IMG/VR virus record: IMGVR_UViG_3300030108_006260
Coordinates: 140,605-204,604 of that record
Origin: a virus
DNA length: 64,000 nt
Reading direction: 5' to 3' (one strand)
The notes under the pieces: generated by a model
Databases searched by the model: none
The model's input: only the letters and a program-made list of their open reading frames with translations
Told to the model about the DNA's origin: nothing
In this document: in pieces, positions 34,783-43,398 of the stretch
Numbering within the stretch: the first letter of the stretch is position 1
How the letters are laid out: each line of letters starts with the position of its first letter
Program-made: the position numbers and the translations under genes

Positions 34783-37700
34783 CCTTCTAGTTCCGTTCTT
34801 CTTCTATAGGCAGCACGTGCTTCCGACTGACGAATTCTACGCTGGTCGTCCAAAGGCTCTCCTGGCTGGCGGGGAACCGTTCCTTCGTAACTTGAAGGAG
34901 GGCATTCATCTGGAGGAACAGCATCCCTATAAAGGGCAATTTGCTGTTGTAGGAGTGCTCTCTTTCTCTCAAGCCTCTCCAGCTTCCTTTCGTTGGACGA
35001 AGTTATCTGTCGTTGCTGTCTCAAAATACGCTGAGACTGTCTCTCCGTGGCATTACTAGGGAGTTCAGGAATAGGATCTAAGGTCAGTCCTGACGGAGTT
35101 TCTGCCTGAGTTACCGTGGGTATTCCTTTAAGTAAGAAATCTTCAAAATACTGCCTCTGGGTTACAAGAGAACCTTTAGAGCTTCCTCCCCTAAGTTCAG
35201 CACCGGCAAACGGATCGTCCTCTACACAAGAAGGGCTGTAGAACAAGAAGGCACGTGGTACTTGGTATCCTTGTGACGAAGATCTTAAGAAAGAGAGGGA
35301 AAATCTCCTAGCTAGGTCCGGAGATATGTGACCTATCGAGTTCCTAGCATTTCCTATTCCTGATACACATCGTGTGCTTGCAAGAACTTTACCTGAAGGA
35401 AGTTGTGACAATAGCTGGGATCTCTCGGACGTTCCTTCATCTATAGATAGGGATGAATCATTTGATATGAGAGCCTGACGGGCAGACACAGCGAAGAATC
35501 TCTTGGTAGCATTCTGCGCTCCCACATAGCGAGAATACGCTTCTGACCCTGCTATGGCGGCACACTCAAAGTGTAGGTGTGCCCGTGCGATTGAGGTAGC
35601 CTCACGCCCTGGCATTCCTATCTTAGCAATAGACTGGTTTCTCTTTACCTCATCTCCTATAGAAACCGAGACATCTTTAAGATGTCGGTAAAACGTAGCG
35701 TATCCAGCCTTGTGAAGTATACCTACGCTCTGCCCTTTACCGGAGTCGTCCACTATATTTATTACGATTCCGTCAGCAACAGAGTACACAAAGTCCCCCA
35801 AAGTAGCAGGAAGGTCGACACCAGGGTGCCAGCTATTCCTTCCCCTTCTTCCAAAAGAGCTTGTGACAATACGGGGAAAAGCACCCCTGGTCTGGAATAT
35901 TCCTACGGAGGAGCTTATACCATCAAGGGGGTCACTTATGTCTCCTCTCGCGTACCTGATAAGAAAGTCAGACCTTCTTCTTCTTGTGAGGTTCAAATCA
36001 CGGTCAATAGCATTAAACCAATCAGCAAACTTTGGAACAACAGACAGAGACTGCCTTCCTAGAGGGTGACTAAACATGTTAGGGTCACCAGGAAAACAGG
36101 GCTCATCTTCGGAAGGAGGAGAAGCCGGGGTACGGTCAACTTCCTCGTGGTCTTCTAGAGTAGATCTTACACCAGACCTTCCTCTATCAGGGTTTGTTCC
36201 CTCAGGACCCTGTGTAGGATTGATAGTACTAGACCTATCTGATATCTGAGATCTAGCGTCCTCCACTAGACGAGCACACTCTTCTAACTGCTCATTGATC
36301 TCTTCCTGGGAGAAGGAGCCAGAGTTAAGTGCTATTTCCGTACAGAACTCCTGGGCACGCTGTAGGGTTGAAATTACCTCGTCCTCTGCTCCTTCGGGGA
36401 GATCAGACTGGGACCATATAGCAGCGCTAACAACGTTATAAGAGGACTGTCCTTGTGGAAGGATTGCGTTATACTGGTCCCGTAGCTGTGAGAGGTCCGC
36501 CTGGGTTATTGGAGAGTTAGAATCACGTAAAGAGCTTATGGCGTCAGAGAAGGTGCTTATACGACGAGATAGACTAGTTAAAATATCAGCTGCCCCTCCT
36601 CTCCTCTCACCAAAAAACATAGGCTGAGAGGGTCCTCCCGTGATGAACCTGGGTATCCCGAGTTCGTCTATGCTTCTAGTGTAGTTGAGTGTTATGGAAT
36701 AATCCGGAACAGTAGAGCCTGCTACTGACCCCGAGGTAACGGGTAAGGACCACCTGATACTATCGATTAGTGCATACCTCTCCCGGTATGCATTAAAGAT
36801 CGGTTTGTTTAACAGCAACCACGGACGAAACGCCAGGCTTATCTGATAGTTGTCAGCAGCAGCCAAGAGCTTCTGAAACTCAAGCATTGCTAGCTTCTCA
36901 AGCCTAATTATAGATGTAATCTGGAAATAATTTCTTACCTGAACCTTGATCCCGTGCCGGGAAGCAAGACTAGGACTCCACACGCCCACAGTCTTAGCAG
37001 GATTGTAGTTTCTTAATTCCGTTCCCTCCGATACGTCGGCTCTACCCACGAAAGATCCATTAGCAACAACAGCAGTAGTTATTTCGTTTCCTTCTTCATC
37101 AAAGGATTCACTAAGGAGGTGATGGTCTAAAGTAAGAACCTCTTTGTAGGGCCCATAGTCCCGTGGATCAAAGTCATACTGAGCAAACTCAAATATCAAA
37201 TCACCAGTTCCAGAAACCCAGAACCTGTAGTCTACCTTGTCACATGCGTCACTTATCATGTGAAGTCGGTTAGTCCAGTTCAGGTTAGTAGCGGCATTTG
37301 ACTGTGAAATTAGGCCAAGCTCGTCTATAAGACCTAGAGTAGGTGATTGACGAGAGGGATAGATCATGTTTACTGTCTGAGCGTCTACCGCCCACAAACC
37401 TTCCCTTCTTGTCTCAACACCGGCAGCGTGGACCTCGTCCTCACTCCAGTATCGACGAAGTGATGGACTCTGGTCTAGTTGTCCGTCACGCACAGACAGA
37501 GGACGAGTTAAGGAAGAAGTACCTACTAAGTCAGTACCCCCGAACTCTTGACTGGACACATTTATCCTCTTTGGAGATCCAAACAGGCATAGGTTATACC
37601 AGTCCTCCCACCACTCGGTTATGGCAGAGGATCCTTCTTCTGCCCTAGGGTAGATGGCACCAGAAACAGCGTAGGGGGGTCGAGTTTCTCCTTCAATTGA

Positions 37701-39266
37701 AGGTCTTCCCCACGGATATACCCCAGGACGCATCCTACCAATTCTTCCGGCGCCCCTAGATGATGTCGAAGTCAAAGGACGAGATTGTACAGGAGTCCCT
37801 TCGGTACCAGGAGGAGACTCAGGATTCTGGTCCGAACGAACCTGGTCCAGTTGAGAGTCGATAGGTCTAGATACAGAGGAGTCTTGCTCGGAAGGGTCTC
37901 CAGAGGAAACCCCAGTGTCCTCAATCTCAGACAGGAGGCTGTTGTACCTATCTCTATCAGAGTCGGACAGTCTTCCTCTTCTCTCCAGTTTTCTTCTCAA
38001 AAAATGAAGCTCTGAGGCGGCGCTCCTTGAATTTCTTCTTCTTTCTGCGACTATTCTTCTCTCAACTGTTGTTCCTGCACGAGCAACTAAACCTTGAGCG
38101 TTGTCTATGAAGGTAAGTGCAGCAATCATCTCCCTAAACTTAAGGGCAACCCAGGGGTTGGTATAGTTGTTACTAACTACAAGGTCCTGAAAAAAAGATC
38201 TGCTGAATTCTACGTTTGATTGCTCTCTGAATATCTGCAACCCTCTGAACGGCGTAGTATTAGTAGGGTCAGCCGCAGCAGTAGCTTGCTGGCCTGGAAG
38301 AACAGCCAGAACTGTGTTAGTGTTAACACGCATGCTGTGCATTATGTGCCGTATATCACTGCACGACACAGAGACTATATTTTCTCCTGTGATGTAGTTC
38401 TCTGAAGTCGGCTTGTTTACTATCAGACCGGTAAACACGGGTAGCCACTCATCTGAATCAGAAGCAGGGTTGTGTATCCACACCCTAACGTGGTCTTGTT
38501 TATGGAAAATACTAGACCAATAGTGCAAAGGAAATCGACGTCCCCCCGACTGAGGGTCTACAGGGTTAGATCCTGGGTTCTTCTTTCTGTCGTATATTTC
38601 CTTCTTAGCTGTCTCATCGTAGTCGATATGTGCTCCGCGAGATCTGGAAGAAGATGCTACAGTACGGAACTGATCCAGTTGTATGTTCTCTGGAGTAAGA
38701 GTAAACTTGTGACCTGAGTTGTCCAGCCGTAGATCACATTTATTAGGGGAAGACCCAAGGCCATACGTAACAGATATTGAGCCTATAAGGTAGTCACTTA
38801 CGTCCTGGCCCTCAATGTACACTATTGCATCATGGTAAAATACCTGATGTGGTTGCTCTTTAAAGTAGTGAGGAGGGTTTACTGGAGAGGGAAAAGCTTC
38901 TCTCTCAGGTGTAGCGTCTCCTGATCTCCTTGGATCCGGGTCTTCCTGTCTGTATAACGAAGAACTTCCTGTACCAACGGCGTCTGGGTCTACTCTAGGG
39001 TCTGGGGACCTTCCCTGGTTTCCCTGTCCCGACCTCTCTCCCCTGATTATTCTAAGAGCCTGCTCCTCGGCGGACCTTCGTCTTTGAGAAGGGCTTTGGC
39101 CCCCTGCAAGAGGAACATCGTCAACAGAAGGATCTGGAGAAGGAACTCCGTCCGTAGAAGCCAAAGAAGCAGAAGAATACGAACTCAGGTTGTCAAGAAC
39201 ATCCTGACCTGAAGGTACTAACCTCTCAGCCTGGTCCCCGCGTATCTCTTTGTCGTCTTCGGCCAT
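34779..39266 (-). CDS. Giant baseplate hub protein with internal M23 endopeptidase domain
   Basis: A 1,495-residue protein. Residues ~1-125 are Ser/Pro/Asp-rich and disordered. Residues ~140-350 carry a hub-like domain (VYIEGQDVSDYLIGSISVTY, then DHVRVWIHNPASDSDEWLPV), similar to late-control/gp27-type hubs. A coiled-coil-rich centre (~420-480) and a second beta region (~720-900) follow. Residues ~1130-1235 are a peptidase M23 domain with HPGVD (His and Asp ligands), a YRHL strand, and HLHFE (second His pair), so the metal centre appears complete. Such a domain cuts peptidoglycan cross-links during DNA entry. The C-terminal ~260 residues are helical and charged. Confidence 0.75.
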   Translation of the reverse strand: MAEDDKEIRGDQAERLVPSGQDVLDNLSSYSSASLASTDGVPSPDPSVDDVPLAGGQSPSQRRRSAEEQALRIIRGERSGQGNQGRSPDPRVDPDAVGTGSSSLYRQEDPDPRRSGDATPEREAFPSPVNPPHYFKEQPHQVFYHDAIVYIEGQDVSDYLIGSISVTYGLGSSPNKCDLRLDNSGHKFTLTPENIQLDQFRTVASSSRSRGAHIDYDETAKKEIYDRKKNPGSNPVDPQSGGRRFPLHYWSSIFHKQDHVRVWIHNPASDSDEWLPVFTGLIVNKPTSENYITGENIVSVSCSDIRHIMHSMRVNTNTVLAVLPGQQATAAADPTNTTPFRGLQIFREQSNVEFSRSFFQDLVVSNNYTNPWVALKFREMIAALTFIDNAQGLVARAGTTVERRIVAERRRNSRSAASELHFLRRKLERRGRLSDSDRDRYNSLLSEIEDTGVSSGDPSEQDSSVSRPIDSQLDQVRSDQNPESPPGTEGTPVQSRPLTSTSSRGAGRIGRMRPGVYPWGRPSIEGETRPPYAVSGAIYPRAEEGSSAITEWWEDWYNLCLFGSPKRINVSSQEFGGTDLVGTSSLTRPLSVRDGQLDQSPSLRRYWSEDEVHAAGVETRREGLWAVDAQTVNMIYPSRQSPTLGLIDELGLISQSNAATNLNWTNRLHMISDACDKVDYRFWVSGTGDLIFEFAQYDFDPRDYGPYKEVLTLDHHLLSESFDEEGNEITTAVVANGSFVGRADVSEGTELRNYNPAKTVGVWSPSLASRHGIKVQVRNYFQITSIIRLEKLAMLEFQKLLAAADNYQISLAFRPWLLLNKPIFNAYRERYALIDSIRWSLPVTSGSVAGSTVPDYSITLNYTRSIDELGIPRFITGGPSQPMFFGERRGGAADILTSLSRRISTFSDAISSLRDSNSPITQADLSQLRDQYNAILPQGQSSYNVVSAAIWSQSDLPEGAEDEVISTLQRAQEFCTEIALNSGSFSQEEINEQLEECARLVEDARSQISDRSSTINPTQGPEGTNPDRGRSGVRSTLEDHEEVDRTPASPPSEDEPCFPGDPNMFSHPLGRQSLSVVPKFADWFNAIDRDLNLTRRRRSDFLIRYARGDISDPLDGISSSVGIFQTRGAFPRIVTSSFGRRGRNSWHPGVDLPATLGDFVYSVADGIVINIVDDSGKGQSVGILHKAGYATFYRHLKDVSVSIGDEVKRNQSIAKIGMPGREATSIARAHLHFECAAIAGSEAYSRYVGAQNATKRFFAVSARQALISNDSSLSIDEGTSERSQLLSQLPSGKVLASTRCVSGIGNARNSIGHISPDLARRFSLSFLRSSSQGYQVPRAFLFYSPSCVEDDPFAGAELRGGSSKGSLVTQRQYFEDFLLKGIPTVTQAETPSGLTLDPIPELPSNATERQSQRILRQQRQITSSNERKLERLERKRALLQQQIALYRDAVPPDECPPSSYEGTVPRQPGEPLDDQRRIRQSEARAAYRRRTELEG

Positions 39267-39321
39267 AATTTCAGTATATCAAATAATCCACCACCTATAA
39301 TTTTAGTAGATAGCTGGGTAG
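39267..39321. promoter_or_regulatory. Short gap upstream of hub gene, possible promoter
   Basis: This 55-base A/T-rich gap separates replication-side genes from the tail block. On the minus strand it contains TTTGATATACTG, a TG-extended -10-like element resembling TTATATACTGG upstream of the gene at 57846-58220. No firm -35 was found. Confidence 0.3.
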
Positions 39322-39837
39322 CTAAGAGGAAGCAGAGTCTTCTTTACTGTGTAATAAATCTATAATTCTGGGTAGATCGTACGGACGACAAGAGTACCTA
39401 GTATGGTATGAGTCCCAAGGATTTATAAACGAAGTGTTTAGTACACCAATGGAAGGTATTCCCATAAACCCGGCGTAGGTTACTTCAGAAGACGAGAAGC
39501 TTTGCCCAAATTCTGAAATAACTACGTCAGATCTGCAAAGAATCCATAAATCCATTAGCACTGTATTTTCAGTAGAAGGGTCACTATCCCTAGACGTCAT
39601 TATATCCTCAAAAGATGAAGACATAACAGCATCAAAAAGACGTGATACATAAGTTCCCTCGAAAAGAGGAGCTGCTTTTTCTAGGCGTAGTGAAGGGTCC
39701 CTACCGGAAACAGAAGAGGACAGTGAGGGTGAAACAGACCCTGACGATGCATAAAAAGTGTAGTCACCCAAAACGCTAGACCAAGAGTGGGGTCTACTCA
39801 TGGGGTTTCTTGCCAAATAAATAAGAGGTGAAGTCAT
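39322..39837 (-). CDS. Nucleoside 2-deoxyribosyltransferase-like protein
   Basis: A 171-residue protein starting TSPLIYLARNPMS, like the first strand and loop of the nucleoside deoxyribosyltransferase/TIR-like Rossmann fold. The core LWILCRSDVVISEFGQSFSS followed by EVTYAGFMGIPSIGVLN corresponds to the family pattern with a Glu in the position of the catalytic residue (E of GTxxE), although the GT is replaced by Ser-Ser. The reaction would be base exchange or hydrolysis of deoxynucleosides, fitting nucleotide salvage next to the replication genes. Activity is inferred. Ends next to the hub gene with a 55-base gap. Confidence 0.5.
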   Translation of the reverse strand: MTSPLIYLARNPMSRPHSWSSVLGDYTFYASSGSVSPSLSSSVSGRDPSLRLEKAAPLFEGTYVSRLFDAVMSSSFEDIMTSRDSDPSTENTVLMDLWILCRSDVVISEFGQSFSSSEVTYAGFMGIPSIGVLNTSFINPWDSYHTRYSCRPYDLPRIIDLLHSKEDSASS

Positions 39838-40433
39838 ATCTTTGTCTTTAATCCCTTTCTACCGAACTCTCTTTCGATAAGAAGCGAAACTATCTGGTCA
39901 GTTTCTCCCTGGGATAAGAAACAAGATGAAAGGTGCTTTATCATGCATATTTCATCTAAGGATGTCATGATTCCAAGTACCTTATTAGGGTCAATCTCGC
40001 AAACACTGTCCCCCATGTTTGTATTAATGTCTAATATAGTGCTCTCGCTAGACTTTACGGCAGAAAAATATCCCTGCTGCCTAGATAGGCGGTCTGAAAG
40101 AGCTGAATATAGTATATTCTCATAAACCTGGTGAGGTATCTGGTGCTGCTCTTCTTTCTCCTCTAATATTCTAGACCTTATCCCGTCGTATAAGTCCATA
40201 CCGATCTGGGCGGTCTCGTGAGAGTGCAGGTCCTCTAGCTCTTCAAGAGACTCCTTTAGAATGGATTCTCTCTTTTTCTTATCCTCGTCAGTTTCACCTT
40301 CTGACGGAGGAGAAAACCTAGAAACAAGAGATGCCTTCTCTTTTTCGTACGTTCTGAACTCTTCCCTAAGCCTATTTTTCCACCTAGAGATCTCGTCAGT
40401 GGCATTAAATTTTTCCTTAAGAAAAGAACTCAT
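39834..40433 (-). CDS. Coiled-coil hypothetical protein
   Basis: A 199-residue protein, strongly charged and helical for its first 110 residues (KNRLREEFRTYEKEKASLVS), followed by a more globular part. No domain was recognised. ATGA overlap with the downstream gene indicates co-translation in the replication-side operon. Confidence 0.6.
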   Translation of the reverse strand: MSSFLKEKFNATDEISRWKNRLREEFRTYEKEKASLVSRFSPPSEGETDEDKKKRESILKESLEELEDLHSHETAQIGMDLYDGIRSRILEEKEEQHQIPHQVYENILYSALSDRLSRQQGYFSAVKSSESTILDINTNMGDSVCEIDPNKVLGIMTSLDEICMIKHLSSCFLSQGETDQIVSLLIEREFGRKGLKTKI

Positions 40434-41002
40434 AACTCTGTAGCCAATTTCTGGCCCCTCATTGCTTTAGTAAGACCCGCTTCGTATCGAAGCTCCTTGA
40501 GAATATCTACCTGAACACGAAGTATATTAAAAGACTGGTTTGCGTTTAGTACAACCCGCTGAGCTGCATCTAGTATTCTTGATATACGAATCAAAGCATC
40601 CTCGATCTCTGGGCAGGTAAGGGATACAATGCTTTGCCTCTGCGCATCGTTCTTAAGTCCCATAACCTCTCTTTTAGAGAAGAGGTGGGACCTGACAATG
40701 GAGTGAAGTCTCTCTAGCTTGCTTTTATGGTTAGTGTAAACAAGGGAAATGTATGATGATCTGTCTTTTATTGAAAGAAGACGTGCTGACACCTCAAGAC
40801 CAACAGATAGGTCAGCTGGCCCTTGAATCTGCCTAATACTGGTGTCCGCGTCTTCCATGTAAGGAAAGTAGCCGGATAGTTCTTTGATTAGAGAAAGATC
40901 GGCCTTGAACTTCTTTGCTGATCGCAAGGATGCCTCTACTACGGGATCCTCTCGATACTCGGACACTTTTACGGTCCACCAGTTGTCGTCTTTTATACTC
41001 AT
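40430..41002 (-). CDS. Helical hypothetical protein
   Basis: A 190-residue protein with helices throughout (ALIRISRILDAAQRVVLNAN; VQVDILKELRYEAGLTKAMR). No family recognised. It overlaps both neighbours by four bases. Because two successive helical genes follow the nuclease gene, a role in recombination or DNA packaging is possible but unsupported. Confidence 0.55.
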   Translation of the reverse strand: MSIKDDNWWTVKVSEYREDPVVEASLRSAKKFKADLSLIKELSGYFPYMEDADTSIRQIQGPADLSVGLEVSARLLSIKDRSSYISLVYTNHKSKLERLHSIVRSHLFSKREVMGLKNDAQRQSIVSLTCPEIEDALIRISRILDAAQRVVLNANQSFNILRVQVDILKELRYEAGLTKAMRGQKLATEL

Positions 41003-41262
41003 AGAATCATAACCTGAACGTTAGGGGAGTTGATTGACCCTATAGAGTGAGAGACTGATTTTCTTATACATAGCCATGTTTCATTTTTCATAAGTAAATC
41101 ACTCTCACCATAGTGAGCCTTTACAATAGGAGAAAACCACCGAATCAAATCATCTACTTTACCTTTGTATATGGAGGCATCTCCGTCGTCCCTCACAATA
41201 AGAAGGACGTGTTTTCCTTGAGACAAAGCTTTCCATATAATGTTGTATGCGTCGTCAGACAT
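40999..41262 (-). CDS. Small hypothetical protein beside SbcD-like nuclease
   Basis: An 87-residue protein of mixed alpha/beta character (WKALSQGKHVLLIVRDDGDA). Its start lies inside the end of the SbcD-like gene (8-base overlap). No family recognised; no Walker or zinc motif. Confidence 0.55.
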   Translation of the reverse strand: MSDDAYNIIWKALSQGKHVLLIVRDDGDASIYKGKVDDLIRWFSPIVKAHYGESDLLMKNETWLCIRKSVSHSIGSINSPNVQVMIL

Positions 41263-42289
41263 CTTGGAACGAAAGTAGTAAAGATTCTATTTCTTCTAGT
41301 GCCATATCCATAACAGTACCTTCAGCACCCTGCTGTTTAACTCCATCGATAAGTAGCTGCTTAAGTGATCCGCTCATATCGAGGCTCAGTGAGCTTAGTG
41401 TCTTTTTGACCTCATACTTCACTACGTTTGTAGGAATATCCTCGGAAACCAAATCAGACTTACTGTCTAAAACTAACTTTACGTAAGCGTTTGAAGGAAC
41501 ACTGTCACCTATTTTAGCTTTGACTAACTGGTTAGTATCAATAGGTATAAACTCAGGGGAGTCGGGGAAGTCAGTATCTACCAGTAGCACACCCTTAGGC
41601 CAATCACTGTCAAATCTAGTCTGGAGAGGACTACCTGGATAATAAGCACACGGACCTACCCTCTGCATCTTATGGATGTCACCTAGGGCCCAGTATGTTA
41701 CATCAAGAGACGGGTCAGGAGGAGACTCTCCCGTATCCATACGATAGTAATCTCCGGTAGAAAGCTTTATCTCTGTCTGAGAGCCACGAATAGTTTCGTG
41801 CGCAACCATAACGAAGTTTTTTGCCCCAGTAGCTATGCTAGACTCATGGAAATCTATAACTGCTTTCCTAGATTCCTCAGGAAAGCATCCCTTATTGTGA
41901 AATAGTAAACAAAAGACAGTGTCATCTATCTGGTGATAAGTAGTACTGTCAACTATTACGGAGTTGGACAACCTCTCATGCTTGCACAACATACTAAGGT
42001 AGTTAAGAGCAGTATAGCCGCTGTGGTCTACCAGATCATGATTGCCAGGAATAACCAGTATGTTGTACCCAGCAGCGTCATAATCAAGTATTTTACGCTC
42101 TACAAGGTCCCTCTCTTCAGGGGAAGGGTCAGAAACATCAAAAATGTCTCCAGCAATGACCACAGTATTAACTCCTGCGTCTGCTGCTGTATCAAAAATC
42201 TGATCTAGGGCCTCCTCTTGTCTTTCGAGGAAGTTAGGCAAAAACCTAGACCCTCCTATGTGGAGGTCGCCTGTGTGTATGAACTTCAT
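41255..42289 (-). CDS. SbcD/Mre11-like metallophosphoesterase nuclease
   Basis: A 344-residue protein of the calcineurin-like phosphoesterase superfamily. Metal-binding motifs are in order: GDLH (7-10), GDIFD (47-51), GNHD (82-85), a VAHE motif near 173, and ALGDIHK near 207, then YPGSP, a typical Mre11/SbcD/gp47 segment. Such proteins cut double-strand ends and hairpins with an SbcC/gp46 ATPase partner. No partner with Walker motifs is encoded next to it in this window, so it may lie elsewhere or come from the host. The start ATG follows the preceding stop without a gap. Confidence 0.85.
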   Translation of the reverse strand: MKFIHTGDLHIGGSRFLPNFLERQEEALDQIFDTAADAGVNTVVIAGDIFDVSDPSPEERDLVERKILDYDAAGYNILVIPGNHDLVDHSGYTALNYLSMLCKHERLSNSVIVDSTTYHQIDDTVFCLLFHNKGCFPEESRKAVIDFHESSIATGAKNFVMVAHETIRGSQTEIKLSTGDYYRMDTGESPPDPSLDVTYWALGDIHKMQRVGPCAYYPGSPLQTRFDSDWPKGVLLVDTDFPDSPEFIPIDTNQLVKAKIGDSVPSNAYVKLVLDSKSDLVSEDIPTNVVKYEVKKTLSSLSLDMSGSLKQLLIDGVKQQGAEGTVMDMALEEIESLLLSFQDV

Positions 42290-42931
42290 TTATATATTAG
42301 CTATTATTCTTTCATCCCGAAGATAGTTCAGTATGAGGGCCGACGCCTCTTCTCTTTTTATAAAAGATCTCTGCGTTCGGTCCCCATGTACATGGTAGCG
42401 ACCCTCCCTAGACATCCACAGTCTGATATGACTAATACCTACCCTTTCAGTAGATAGTTGTTCTTTAAAGTGAACGAGAACAACAGGGTGTCTCTTACAT
42501 ATTAGTACTAGACCAAACCAAGAAGCTACGCCCTCTTCTACCTTAAGACCTTTCTGGTTTATCACTACGAATATACTCTTGCTCTGAATTGCAGCAAGAA
42601 CACGGTCATAGGCATGTTCGTCTATGGGTACCACACCTATAGCATCCCCTAAAAATCTGGCTAGTGGAAGAACATACCTGTGCTCCGCCGATAGTATCTC
42701 TGTAGGGTGAGAAGGGTATGCATCCTGGGGACGGTAAGAGAAAGAGGGCTTCGAGTCTAGACCTATAATGTTAGGGTCGTCATTACCCATTTTAATGGGT
42801 TTACCGTCAAAACCATACAAAGTAGTTTTGTCTGTCTTAGAAGAGGGGTCGGATCCCATGTACCCCTGGTCTACCATATCAGATGTAACTGAAGGAGTGC
42901 CAGAAAAATCAGGTCTTGTTTTTTCAGTCAT
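42290..42931 (-). CDS. Hypothetical protein
   Basis: A 213-residue protein with a disordered N-terminal 60 residues and a mixed alpha/beta C-terminal part (AIQSKSIFVVINQKGLKVEE; LVLICKRHPVVLVHFKEQLS). Family not recognised. Overlaps the upstream gene by four bases. Confidence 0.6.
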   Translation of the reverse strand: MTEKTRPDFSGTPSVTSDMVDQGYMGSDPSSKTDKTTLYGFDGKPIKMGNDDPNIIGLDSKPSFSYRPQDAYPSHPTEILSAEHRYVLPLARFLGDAIGVVPIDEHAYDRVLAAIQSKSIFVVINQKGLKVEEGVASWFGLVLICKRHPVVLVHFKEQLSTERVGISHIRLWMSREGRYHVHGDRTQRSFIKREEASALILNYLRDERIIANI

Positions 42932-43395
42932 GATAGGCTCATTGAATCTAAGTATGATCTTAGAATTTTTCTAGCGGATTTAAGAGTCCTACACCTGGAA
43001 GTTATAAGCTCTCCGTCTATTTTTAGTGTTACACCAGAAACCCTGGTTCCCTTTGAATCATAGGTAGAACGTAAAGACCCTACCTGATCCCCACAAACAA
43101 AAATAGTTAGTGGAGCCCACGTACAATAAAGCGAAGAACCCTTAGTTCTAGATTCAAAGTCTGTATATCCGAAGACCATGTAAGATGTTTTACAAAGGGT
43201 AGCTTCCTCTACAGAATCAATATCTTCCTGTAGGTATAGCTTCCAGCCAGAGTCCTTGCTCAAAGCAACAGCAGAAGACCACAATGAAGACTGAAATCTT
43301 CTAACGTGGACCCCACAACGAGTGGCTCCAAAGTCAATAACACCAGGATTGTCTTCCAAAAAGACAAGGACTTCTGAGGGACAAAAAGAACTCAT
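42928..43395 (-). CDS. Hypothetical protein
   Basis: A 155-residue mainly beta protein with scattered Cys (TRCGVHVRRF, SLYCTWAPLTIFVCGDQ). No known fold recognised. Lies directly downstream of the recombinase gene with three intervening bases and may function with it; nothing in the sequence proves this. Confidence 0.55.
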   Translation of the reverse strand: MSSFCPSEVLVFLEDNPGVIDFGATRCGVHVRRFQSSLWSSAVALSKDSGWKLYLQEDIDSVEEATLCKTSYMVFGYTDFESRTKGSSLYCTWAPLTIFVCGDQVGSLRSTYDSKGTRVSGVTLKIDGELITSRCRTLKSARKILRSYLDSMSLS

Positions 43396-43398
43396 GTT

